Program-made: the position numbers and the translations under genes | Shown: piece by piece, positions 18,201-24,305 of the stretch | How positions within the stretch are numbered: position 1 is the stretch's first letter | How the letters are laid out: each line of letters opens with the position of its first letter | The notes under the pieces: model-generated | Seen by the model: the letters and a program-made list of their open reading frames with translations, nothing else | Databases searched by the model: none | What the model was told of the DNA's origin: nothing | Assembly: GCF_003148745.1 (NCBI RefSeq) | Contig: NZ_QGGU01000004.1 | Location: forward strand, 254,917 to 318,916 | Length of the DNA stretch: 64,000 bases | Source: Pleionea mediterranea | GTDB taxonomy: Bacteria > Pseudomonadota > Gammaproteobacteria > Enterobacterales > Kangiellaceae | Direction of reading: 5' to 3'

Positions 18201-18747
18201 TCGTAGGGAGTTAGTGAGTACAGGCAGCGAGGCCAGTTTTCCTATTCCAGATAATGATACTGATGGTGTTTCCTCAGTCATAACGGTAAGCGGTGCTGGT
18301 ACGCAGGTGGATGATAATTTTAGTATTGATGTTAATATCAATCACACTCATGTAGGCGATTTAACGCTTACATTAACCTCGCCAGAAGGTACCCGCGTAA
18401 ACTTAACGGTGCTGGATGGTGACAACGGCAGTGAAGATTTAATCGGCAACTTCCCCACTGATTTTATGCCTGCAGAAAGTTTATCAGCTTTTGATGGTGA
18501 AGATTTAAATGGCGACTGGACTTTGACTGTTGTGGACGGCGCCGCAGAAGATGAAGGAATGCTCAACAGTTGGCAGCTTAATTTATCTTCCGAGCCAGAG
18601 TGTGATGCTGTCAGCGAAAGCGACGACAGCAGTCAAAATGCCCTTTATGGTCTAGCCTTGGCAGTGTTAATTGGAATGGAAGCTGGTAGTTTACATTTTG
18701 GTTACTTCTTACTGTTGATGCTCTGGTTTAGACGTCGTCAAAAATAA
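15262..18747 (+). CDS. Secreted M36-type metallopeptidase with duplicated P-domain units
   Basis: A 1161-residue extracellular zinc protease. I use ATG 15262; a GTG three codons earlier is possible. In order: a signal peptide (about 1-28), an FTP/PepSY-like propeptide with VNGIPVWNGGLTISVNKNTG, and a catalytic domain with HEYGH (His439, His443) and the third ligand in GEGFGDYW. Two copies of a 255-residue unit follow, each a beta-sandwich (starting near LVFEQAGANG) plus a proprotein-convertase P domain (DGVSSVITV, HVGDLTLTLTSPEGTRVNL, GEDLNGDWTLTVVDG). The end is a hydrophobic segment plus RRRQK, similar to a GlyGly-CTERM-style sorting tail but without the glycine pair. A terminator follows. 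It presumably digests environmental protein. Confidence 0.88.
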   Translation: MNRKKVNIFTAVGIASFAAIASQSVASKSFKPVVATNKVETTKAATDNKVLVMAPGQYSGFKQADEQQLLAFVQQQQQLLGLNSAAWLKLGTVKHSLLGTHYHFKQEVNGIPVWNGGLTISVNKNTGDISKVYRFTHSFSDQAVANAEASVATKNLTPMQALERSWSFFQPTGKLLAKPTTELVYIKTRGSLILSYVNSFDLTAPGGSWQQIIDASSGKVLETNRLDVPKKPTKIYQLARDNKLEPFERKNNSITLEQALSELKQQTLKQQSDNQPSAYANLVDATGLVFDPDPRTTLNDENLSHRAADSTFDQAYFTQTLRDVTLDQGVYSLVGPYVQIIDFEAPETRPSTTNDGNWTSKRGEAPFYDVMSYFHIDQSQRYIQSLGFTGETAIQNTSIEVDSDGQNGIDNSAYFPGNNRLSFGHGGVPDNEDADVILHEYGHAIQFDINPNWQYGDTGAIGEGFGDYWAGSYSYSTPNGQSLRPEWVYTWDGHNEFWDGRVLDQVDYQYDPSETYGPHELVNGELSDELWSTPLFQSLVELINMGQTREEVDTIVLESHFGLGAGVRMPEMAQSTLQAAVALFPDGPHASVFFKWFTQMNIVSEQPMERKDLVFEQAGANGAADPGETVAFKVPLLNDNPVSATNVAASLSSSTNGAVVVQGDVSYPDIEAYATRSNTENFELTVPATLTCGSTFNVSMDVEYQLQTTTPSDKSEQLNFEVFTGRRELVSTGSEASFAIPDNDADGVSSVITVEGAGMQVDDNFSVDVNINHGYVGDLTVTLISPEGTRVNLTVLDGDNGSEDLIGNFPADFTPAESLSVFDGEDLNGDWTLTVVDGAAEDEGMLNSWQLNLSSESECEKPLEKRELVFEQAGANGSADPGEMVAFKVPLFNGNPASATNVTASLSSSTNGVVVTQADVNYPEIEPQSTRSNTESFELSVPETLTCGASFNVNMDVDYELDITTASTKSDQINFKIFTGRRELVSTGSEASFPIPDNDTDGVSSVITVSGAGTQVDDNFSIDVNINHTHVGDLTLTLTSPEGTRVNLTVLDGDNGSEDLIGNFPTDFMPAESLSAFDGEDLNGDWTLTVVDGAAEDEGMLNSWQLNLSSEPECDAVSESDDSSQNALYGLALAVLIGMEAGSLHFGYFLLLMLWFRRRQK
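17089..18609 (+). repeat. 765-base tandem duplication inside the metallopeptidase gene
   Basis: Two in-frame units begin at 17089 and 17854, exactly 765 bases (255 codons) apart. Most of the length has diverged at the DNA level, but two blocks in the P domain are almost identical: from 17617 with 18382 for about 70 bases, and 17725-17826 with 18490-18591. This patchwork suggests an old duplication with recent gene conversion of the P-domain part. Confidence 0.85.
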
Positions 18748-18765
18748 CTGACCGTTTATGCATTT

Positions 18766-18793
18766 AAAAAGCCCTGTTAAACAGGGCTTTTTT
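18766..18793 (+). terminator. Intrinsic terminator after the metallopeptidase
   Basis: A stem GCCCTGT/ACAGGGC (18771-18777 with 18781-18787), preceded by five A and followed by six T, is a textbook rho-independent terminator. The A-run makes it usable from the opposite strand as well, for the convergent barrel gene. Confidence 0.93.
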
Positions 18794-18842
18794 ATTTCAA
18801 GAACTTTCTTGAATTTTTGATTGTAAATAGTGGTTAATCAAA

Positions 18843-19502
18843 TTAAAAATACATGGATAATCCTACGCTAGCCTGATCCAGATCGGCGTCACGATCCGAA
18901 CCTGTAATAGGACCGTTTTCATTTTGAGCAAATTCAACTTGGTAACGATTGTACTCAAGTCTTAAATGCAGGTTTTCTGTTAAACCGAAGGCGGCGCCAA
19001 TGCCATAAAAGGGTTCGTCACCATCAATTGAGCCATCAAAGCCCAATACCTGATAATCGGTTTCCCACCAAAGATGACCGGCTTGAGCGTAAATATCAAA
19101 ACGGTCAGTGAGTGGTAAGCCGGCTTTAAATGCTAGTGTATAACCGTCTGTATCGGCACGGCTGGCGTCACTGCCGTAGGAACCAAAATCAAGGTAACCG
19201 CCTTCAATACTAATAAAGGGATTTAATTGCGCACCAATGTGTAAACCATAGGCGTCGTTATCATCATTAAATTCATCAGCGTCTTTGGTTTTTACCTGAC
19301 TGTAATTACCGCCAAAATATATGCCCTTATCATCACTGGAACGCGCATGGGTGGGCAAGCTCATAATCAGACCGATTACCGGAGCGGCAAGTAAAAATGG
19401 TTTTACAAAAGATTTACTTCGAGACATTTTTTGTAATGGCTTATTTTGCAATGGCCTATTTTTTAATGAATTAGTGTCTAAATATTTGTTTGCGTTTGTC
19501 AT
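18843..19502 (-). CDS. Outer-membrane beta-barrel protein (OmpA/OmpW-like)
   Basis: The 219-residue protein is an eight-stranded-type outer-membrane barrel: alternating hydrophobic strands such as IYFGGNYSQVK, YGLHIGAQLN, ISIEGGYLDFG, YTLAFKAGLPL, IYAQAGHLWWETDYQ, FYGIGAAFGL and LHLRLEYNRYQV, ending with SVGLSMYF whose final Phe is the BAM recognition residue. The signal peptide is preceded by an unusual 25-residue extension with 5-residue repeats (LKNRP-LQNKP-LQKM). The upstream start at 19502 has a good AAGGAG, so translation probably begins there, although Met26 (19427) would give a normal signal peptide. Function beyond an outer-membrane structural or channel role is not evident. Confidence 0.85.
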   Translation of the reverse strand: MTNANKYLDTNSLKNRPLQNKPLQKMSRSKSFVKPFLLAAPVIGLIMSLPTHARSSDDKGIYFGGNYSQVKTKDADEFNDDNDAYGLHIGAQLNPFISIEGGYLDFGSYGSDASRADTDGYTLAFKAGLPLTDRFDIYAQAGHLWWETDYQVLGFDGSIDGDEPFYGIGAAFGLTENLHLRLEYNRYQVEFAQNENGPITGSDRDADLDQASVGLSMYF

Positions 19503-20001
19503 AATGCATCTCTCCTTACTCAGGGTTAGAAATAAAACACAGGGTTAGAAATAAAAAATATGTTTATGAAAAGTACTGAGTGTAAAAATAAATAATGTAA
19601 ATTCTTTTCATTGGTTTACGTTAATGACACTTTCATCGATACAACACGTATGCCAACTTTCCTGTTTGTTTGAAATAACGTCTTTCAGTCACCCTGTTAA
19701 AGAATAAAAGTGTGCACAGGTTTGCACTATGTAAAATTAAACGTGAGATATCTCGAGGATTTAAGAAACACTCGGAACTTTATGGATTGTCTGTTTCGTA
19801 AAAACGTCAAAAAATGATGTAATTCGTACAGGGAGCGACTGCAACTAAGTGTAAAATTTTCATGATCGCGTTTTATCGCTGTGGAAAATTTCAACACAAT
19901 CAATTGCCCAGCTGGTAATAAAGATAGCCATTGCTGGACTAGGGTAGATTACAAAACATCAAATATTATTCGTGAAGTATCATTTTATTGAGGAAGTGCC
20001 A
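19503..20001. other. 499-base intergenic region between divergent genes
   Basis: No reading frame stands out. The region must carry promoters for the barrel gene (leftward) and the SPFH-NfeD operon (rightward). I see AT-rich stretches and a pair of GTGCA/TGCAC phrases near 19712-19725 but no clear terminator, operator or RNA gene. Confidence 0.4.
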
Positions 20002-20910
20002 ATGGAAGTCGCCATTTTAGTTATTCTGGGGTTCTTGATTGTATTGCTCTTTATGGGCGTCAAGCAGGTAAAACAGGGGTTTCAGTACAACATTGAGCGT
20101 TTTGGTAAGTTTAAGCGCAGCCTGTCACCCGGTTTGCATTGGATAACCCCGCTTATTGAAACCGTGGGTGCTAAAGTCAATGTGATGGAGCAAGTACTGG
20201 ATATTCCTGAGCAGTCCATTATTTCACAGGATAACGCCACCGTTACCATTGATGCGGTGTGTTTTTATCAGGTGATTAATTCGGCAAAAGCCAGTTACGA
20301 AGTCAACGATTTAACTCGTGCGATGCAAAACCTGGTGATGACCAATATACGAACCGTATTGGGTAGTATGGATCTGGATGCCATGTTATCGAAACGGGAT
20401 CAGATCAATGCCAGAATCTTAACCATTGTTGATGAAGCTACCAATCCCTGGGGTGTAAAAGTCACTCGAATTGAAATTAAAGATATTTTACCACCGCGTG
20501 ATCTGGTTGATGCCATGGCCCAACAAATGAAAGCGGAGCGAATTAAGCGGGCGCACATTTTAGAAGCCGAAGGTGAAAAACAGTCCTCTATTCTTCGGGC
20601 AGAAGGTCAAAAAGAAGCTGAAATACGTCGCGCCGAAGGTGATCGACAAGCAGCATTTCTTGAAGCGGAAGCCCGTGAGCGAGCCGCCGAAGCGGAAGCC
20701 AAAGCGACCCATATGGTGTCACAGGCGATTGCAAAGGGTGATTTAAACGCCATCAATTATTTTGTGGCGCAAAAATACGTTGAGGCAATGGCTGAGTTTG
20801 CCCGTTCACCGAATGAAAAACTGGTGTTTATGCCGATGGAAGCCAGTTCTCTTATTGGCTCAATTGGTGGTATTGCCGAACTTGCCAAAAATGCATTTCA
20901 AAAAAGCTAG
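20002..20910 (+). CDS. SPFH/band 7 (stomatin-like) membrane protein, QmcA type
   Basis: I choose ATG 20002, which follows GAGGAAG by six bases and gives a protein starting MEVAILVILGFL; an in-frame GTG at 19972 is less likely. The 302-residue protein has one N-terminal membrane helix, the SPFH domain (KQGFQYNIERFGKF, SPGLHWITPLIE, VNVMEQVLDIPEQ, DAVCFYQV) and an Ala/Glu-rich coiled coil (EAEGEKQSSILRAEGQKEAE) ending in a hydrophobic tail. QmcA-like proteins form large cage-like oligomers in the inner membrane, often around FtsH. The NfeD gene 12 bases downstream is the usual partner. Confidence 0.93.
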   Translation: MEVAILVILGFLIVLLFMGVKQVKQGFQYNIERFGKFKRSLSPGLHWITPLIETVGAKVNVMEQVLDIPEQSIISQDNATVTIDAVCFYQVINSAKASYEVNDLTRAMQNLVMTNIRTVLGSMDLDAMLSKRDQINARILTIVDEATNPWGVKVTRIEIKDILPPRDLVDAMAQQMKAERIKRAHILEAEGEKQSSILRAEGQKEAEIRRAEGDRQAAFLEAEARERAAEAEAKATHMVSQAIAKGDLNAINYFVAQKYVEAMAEFARSPNEKLVFMPMEASSLIGSIGGIAELAKNAFQKS

Positions 20911-20922
20911 TTTAAGGAGTCG

Positions 20923-21384
20923 ATGATGACCGAGTGGTTTTTGCACATTGAGTATTGGCACTGGCTCAGTCTGGGGTTTGTTTTATTGATTCTGGAAATG
21001 CTTGCGCCGAGTACTTTATTTATGTGGATGGGGCTGTCCGCCATTGTTGTCAGTATTGTGCAGTGGATCGCACCGGATATTACCTGGCAGTGGCAGTTTT
21101 TATTGTTTGGCGTTTTATCGCTGGTGAGTTTTTTCTCCTGGCGTCATGTATCAAAATCGCGAGGCTTTGATGAGGACGAAGAAGAATACGCAACCTTGAA
21201 TCAGCGTTCGGCGTCTTTGGTGGGACGAAAAGCGGTGCTCACAGAACCTCTGGAAAATGGCGTTGGAAAAATTCGTCTCGACGATACCTACTGGCGAATA
21301 GAAGGGGATGATTGCTCTGTGGGAACAAAGGTTGAGGTGATTGGTGTTAATGGTGCCACGCTTAAAGTTAAAGCCATGACGTAA
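20923..21384 (+). CDS. NfeD family protein (YbbK-like)
   Basis: This 153-residue protein has membrane segments in its first 80 residues (HWLSLGFVLLILEMLAP, then LFMWMGLSAIVVSIVQW and FLLFGVLSLVSFFSW) and a C-terminal OB-fold with LVGRKAVLTEPLENGVGKI, DDTYWRIEGDD and VEVIGVNGATLKV. This is the short NfeD type that is co-encoded with SPFH proteins and thought to support membrane-microdomain quality control. The start may be either of two adjacent ATGs (20923 or 20926), preceded by AAGGAG. It is followed by a terminator. Confidence 0.92.
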   Translation: MMTEWFLHIEYWHWLSLGFVLLILEMLAPSTLFMWMGLSAIVVSIVQWIAPDITWQWQFLLFGVLSLVSFFSWRHVSKSRGFDEDEEEYATLNQRSASLVGRKAVLTEPLENGVGKIRLDDTYWRIEGDDCSVGTKVEVIGVNGATLKVKAMT

Positions 21385-21462
21385 TGACTCTGACAGGGCG
21401 CTGCTTTCAATACTTAACTTGTTGGAGTGGTCTTTTTCTTAATATGTCAAGAAAACCAGCAT

Positions 21463-21496
21463 AAGCCCGTTGCTAGTACGGGCTTTGCTATTTTTT
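21463..21496 (+). terminator. Intrinsic terminator after the SPFH-NfeD operon
   Basis: Arms AAGCCCGT (21463-21470) and ACGGGCTT (21478-21485) pair around a 7-base loop, and a run of six T begins at 21491. The distance to the T-run is a little long but the structure is clear. Confidence 0.85.
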
Positions 21497-21601
21497 ACCG
21501 CTTAAAAACCAACAACTTGCATCCTTTTTTGCACCCATTTCAATTTTTGCGCATAATGCCTGCCCGAATATAAACGTCAATTATCCTGATGTAGGAAAAA
21601 T

Positions 21602-22027
21602 ATGGAACAAGTAGTCGAATTTTTGACCAATCATCCCTTGTTAACGGCTGCCTGGGTGGTTATTGCCATTGTGTTGCTGGTTGTGCAGCTTAAGCATATG
21701 AAAACAGGCGTAAAGTCGCTTGTGCCGCAAGAGGTGACTTATAAAATCAATAAAGAAGAGGCGCAGGTGATCGATATGCGACCCGTTGCTGATTTTAATA
21801 AAGGGCATATTGCTGGCGCAAAAAATATTCCGCAATCAAAGCTCGATGATAGCCATAAAGAGCTTGAAAAACACAAAAACAATCCCATTATTCTGGTTTG
21901 CGCAAATGGCATTCAGGCTGGTGCTGCAGGTACCAAGTTGAAGAAAGCCGGGTTTGAACAAGTATTTAAATTATCGGGTGGTTATCAGTCGTGGGTGGGT
22001 GAAAACCTACCGGTTGTGCGAAATTAA
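21602..22027 (+). CDS. Membrane-anchored rhodanese-like protein (YibN type)
   Basis: The 141-residue protein has one N-terminal membrane helix (TAAWVVIAIVLLVVQL) and a single rhodanese domain: VIDMRPVADFNKGHIAGAKN near residue 57 and the active-site loop VCANGIQAGAAG with the catalytic cysteine, followed by LSGGYQSW. It corresponds to YibN, which in E. coli lies just upstream of grxC-secB-gpsA. Here it precedes secB by about 140 bases and grxC is absent. YibN is a sulfurtransferase-family protein of uncertain cellular role, linked by location to protein export. Confidence 0.92.
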   Translation: MEQVVEFLTNHPLLTAAWVVIAIVLLVVQLKHMKTGVKSLVPQEVTYKINKEEAQVIDMRPVADFNKGHIAGAKNIPQSKLDDSHKELEKHKNNPIILVCANGIQAGAAGTKLKKAGFEQVFKLSGGYQSWVGENLPVVRN

Positions 22028-22169
22028 GCAAAAATATGATCAATCGCGCCCAGACAGGGTGTTTTCCAGTTAAGAAGGCTGGATAAAAAGCTAACGACAG
22101 AGTTTGTCGTCAGCACAAGATCAAAAAATTAAAACTAAATGATTAAAAACTAAATTAAGTGAGAAAGAT

Positions 22170-22691
22170 ATGACTGAGCAAGTAGATGTAAAGCCAGAAG
22201 GTGCCGGTGCAACCACTGAAACTCCAGAAGGTGTTCAAGTTGGTATACAGCGTATATATACCAAAGATGTTTCTTTTGAAGCGCCTAACGTACCTGAGGT
22301 TTTTCAGGACGCTAACTTCAAACCTGAAGTAAAAATGGAGATGAACAGCAAGTCTCGCAAAATTACAGACGATATGTATGAAGTGGTATTAACCATGACC
22401 ATTACTGCTGCTTCTGGTGAAACCACAGGCTTTTTAGTTGAAGTTCAGCAAGCAGGTTTGTTTGGTGTGCGCGGCTTAAACGATGCACAATTGCGTCATC
22501 TGTTAAGCACTTTCTGCCCAGAAACCCTTTATCCTTATGCTCGTGAAGTGATTTCAAGCCTGGTAAGCAAAGGCGGTTTCCCTCCTGTTTATTTAGCACC
22601 GGTTAATTTTGATGCATTGTTCCGCGCTCAAATGGAGCAACAGGCACAGCAACAAAATGCGGCCCCTGAAGGTCAGCCTGCGGCAGAGTAA
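22170..22691 (+). CDS. secB: Protein-export chaperone SecB
   Basis: SecB keeps preproteins unfolded and delivers them to SecA. The 173-residue protein has the core family sequence: IQRIYTKDVSFEAPNVP near residue 27, then the beta strands around YEVVLTMTITA, LVEVQQAGLFGVRG, LSTFCPETLYPYAREVIS and FPPVYLAPVNFDALF. The C-terminal tail is Gln/Ala-rich (EQQAQQQNAAPEGQ). It lacks the basic end that some SecB proteins use to bind SecA zinc sites. A GAGAAAG sequence lies upstream of the ATG. gpsA starts 5 bases after the stop, as in enterobacteria. Confidence 0.97.
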   Translation: MTEQVDVKPEGAGATTETPEGVQVGIQRIYTKDVSFEAPNVPEVFQDANFKPEVKMEMNSKSRKITDDMYEVVLTMTITAASGETTGFLVEVQQAGLFGVRGLNDAQLRHLLSTFCPETLYPYAREVISSLVSKGGFPPVYLAPVNFDALFRAQMEQQAQQQNAAPEGQPAAE

Positions 22692-22696
22692 TCGAC

Positions 22697-23716
22697 GTGT
22701 CCTCTGCGCCTGAGCAGTTTACGCCGATAGCGGTACTGGGTGCTGGTTCATTTGGTACCGCGCTGGCCAGTTTACTGGCTGGCAATGGCAATCCAACTCG
22801 CTTATGGTGTCGCGATACTGAGCAAGCAACCTTGATGCAAAGTCAGGGTTGCAATGCTAAATACCTTCCTGACGTACAATTTCCCTCTACCCTGCAAATC
22901 ACCGACAATTTGGCGACAGCCGTTGACGGCGTTAAAGATATTTTGGTGGTGACTCCCAGTGGTGCTTTTTCTGAAACTTTAAAAGCCATCAAACCGCTTG
23001 TTCAAAGTGACGTTCGCATCATTTGGGCGTGCAAGGGACTGGAGCCTGGTAGCGGTCGATTCCTGCATGAAATTGCTCGTGAAGAGTACGGAGAGCAAAT
23101 CCCATTAGCGGTTCTGTCTGGTCCCACCTTTGCAAAAGAATTGGCCACGGGTATGCCGACAGCCATTACTCTGGCTTCCAATGACCCTGAGTTCGCCAGT
23201 GATATGGCCGAGCGATTGATTAACAATACATTCCGGGTTTATACCAGCTGTGACATGATTGGTGTGCAAATTGGTGGCGCATTGAAAAATGTGATTGCCG
23301 TTGGTGCCGGTATTGCCGATGGTATGGGGTTTGGCGCCAATGCCAGAACTGCTTTGATTACACGCGGTCTCGCCGAAATTCAAAGGCTGGGTTTAACTCT
23401 GGGCGGCAAAAGCGAAACTTTTCAGGGATTGGCGGGCTTGGGCGATCTTGTGCTTACTTGCACCGATGATCAATCTCGTAATCGTCGTTTTGGATTAGCG
23501 TTAGGAAAAGGCGCAGCGGTGGAGCAGGCGATCCGCGACATTGGTCAAGTTGTGGAAGGCGCTAAAAATGCCCATCAGGCAACCTTGCTGGCGAGTAAGC
23601 ATCAGGTAGAAATGCCGATTTCGCAAGCCATATATCGAATTGTTCATGAAGGAGCCGATCCAGAAGAACAGGCTTATGAGCTGCTTGGCCGACAATTGAA
23701 AGCCGAAGGTCAATGA
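22697..23716 (+). CDS. gpsA: Glycerol-3-phosphate dehydrogenase [NAD(P)+]
   Basis: GpsA reduces dihydroxyacetone phosphate to sn-glycerol 3-phosphate, the first step of phospholipid synthesis. The 339-residue protein starts at GTG 22697. It has the Rossmann motif LGAGSFGTALASLLAGNG, the WACKGLEPGSG and LSGPTFAKELA motifs, GALKNVIAVGAGIADGMGFG with the catalytic lysine, and GLAGLGDLVLTCTDDQSRN in the C-terminal domain. Length and order are standard. It is tightly coupled to secB. Confidence 0.97.
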   Translation: MSSAPEQFTPIAVLGAGSFGTALASLLAGNGNPTRLWCRDTEQATLMQSQGCNAKYLPDVQFPSTLQITDNLATAVDGVKDILVVTPSGAFSETLKAIKPLVQSDVRIIWACKGLEPGSGRFLHEIAREEYGEQIPLAVLSGPTFAKELATGMPTAITLASNDPEFASDMAERLINNTFRVYTSCDMIGVQIGGALKNVIAVGAGIADGMGFGANARTALITRGLAEIQRLGLTLGGKSETFQGLAGLGDLVLTCTDDQSRNRRFGLALGKGAAVEQAIRDIGQVVEGAKNAHQATLLASKHQVEMPISQAIYRIVHEGADPEEQAYELLGRQLKAEGQ

Positions 23717-23770
23717 TCAAATAATAGTCATACAAATCTTTATCATTAAAACAATATAAAAGGGGTTGTA

Positions 23771-24106
23771 ATGGACAAGGTAATTTACGCATTTTTTGCA
23801 ATTGCGGCTGCAACGGCCAGTTATTTTTGGGGACATCAGGCCGGGCAGGAAACCGCACAAAAACAACATATTCAACAGAAGACATTAAAGATGGCCGAAA
23901 ACATCAGTCATCAAATTCAATATCAAACATTAATTGAGCTGAACAAAGTGGATGAGCTGCAGCTGCTGGTCAAAAGCCGAATTCTGGCGGATAAAACTCA
24001 GCTGGAAGTGCAACTGGCTGATCCCGCCATTCAAAATAAAGCCTTATTGAAAGACGCGATTGCGACGGCTAATCAGGTCTTAATGAAAAGCAACGAGCAA
24101 CCCTAA
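23771..24106 (+). CDS. Hypothetical protein with N-terminal membrane helix
   Basis: I do not recognise this 111-residue protein. It begins with a membrane segment (VIYAFFAIAAATASYFWGHQ) and continues as a predicted helical cytoplasmic or periplasmic domain rich in Gln, Leu and Lys, with no cysteines and no catalytic motif. AAAGGGG lies upstream of the ATG. It follows gpsA by 54 bases on the same strand and is followed by a GC-rich hairpin. Confidence 0.6.
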   Translation: MDKVIYAFFAIAAATASYFWGHQAGQETAQKQHIQQKTLKMAENISHQIQYQTLIELNKVDELQLLVKSRILADKTQLEVQLADPAIQNKALLKDAIATANQVLMKSNEQP

Positions 24107-24118
24107 ATATTCTATTAT

Positions 24119-24136
24119 GGCGCGATTTTCCGCGCC
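24119..24136 (+). terminator. GC-rich hairpin, probable terminator
   Basis: GGCGCG (24119-24124) pairs with CGCGCC (24131-24136) around ATTTTC. A short T-run (TTTT) appears only about 7 bases later, so termination may be modest. Confidence 0.5.
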
Positions 24137-24305
24137 GATTGCATTTTCTAAAAGCTTGATTCATCGCAGTCTTTACTGCTGTGGTATTACGCATAATTAA
24201 TACGAATGCTGCCAGTGTTCATTTTACCACTCATCTTCTCAGCGACGTGGCTGGTTTTAGTCTAGTATTAAACCCATGATAAATAGAAAAATTCACTGAA
24301 AACGC

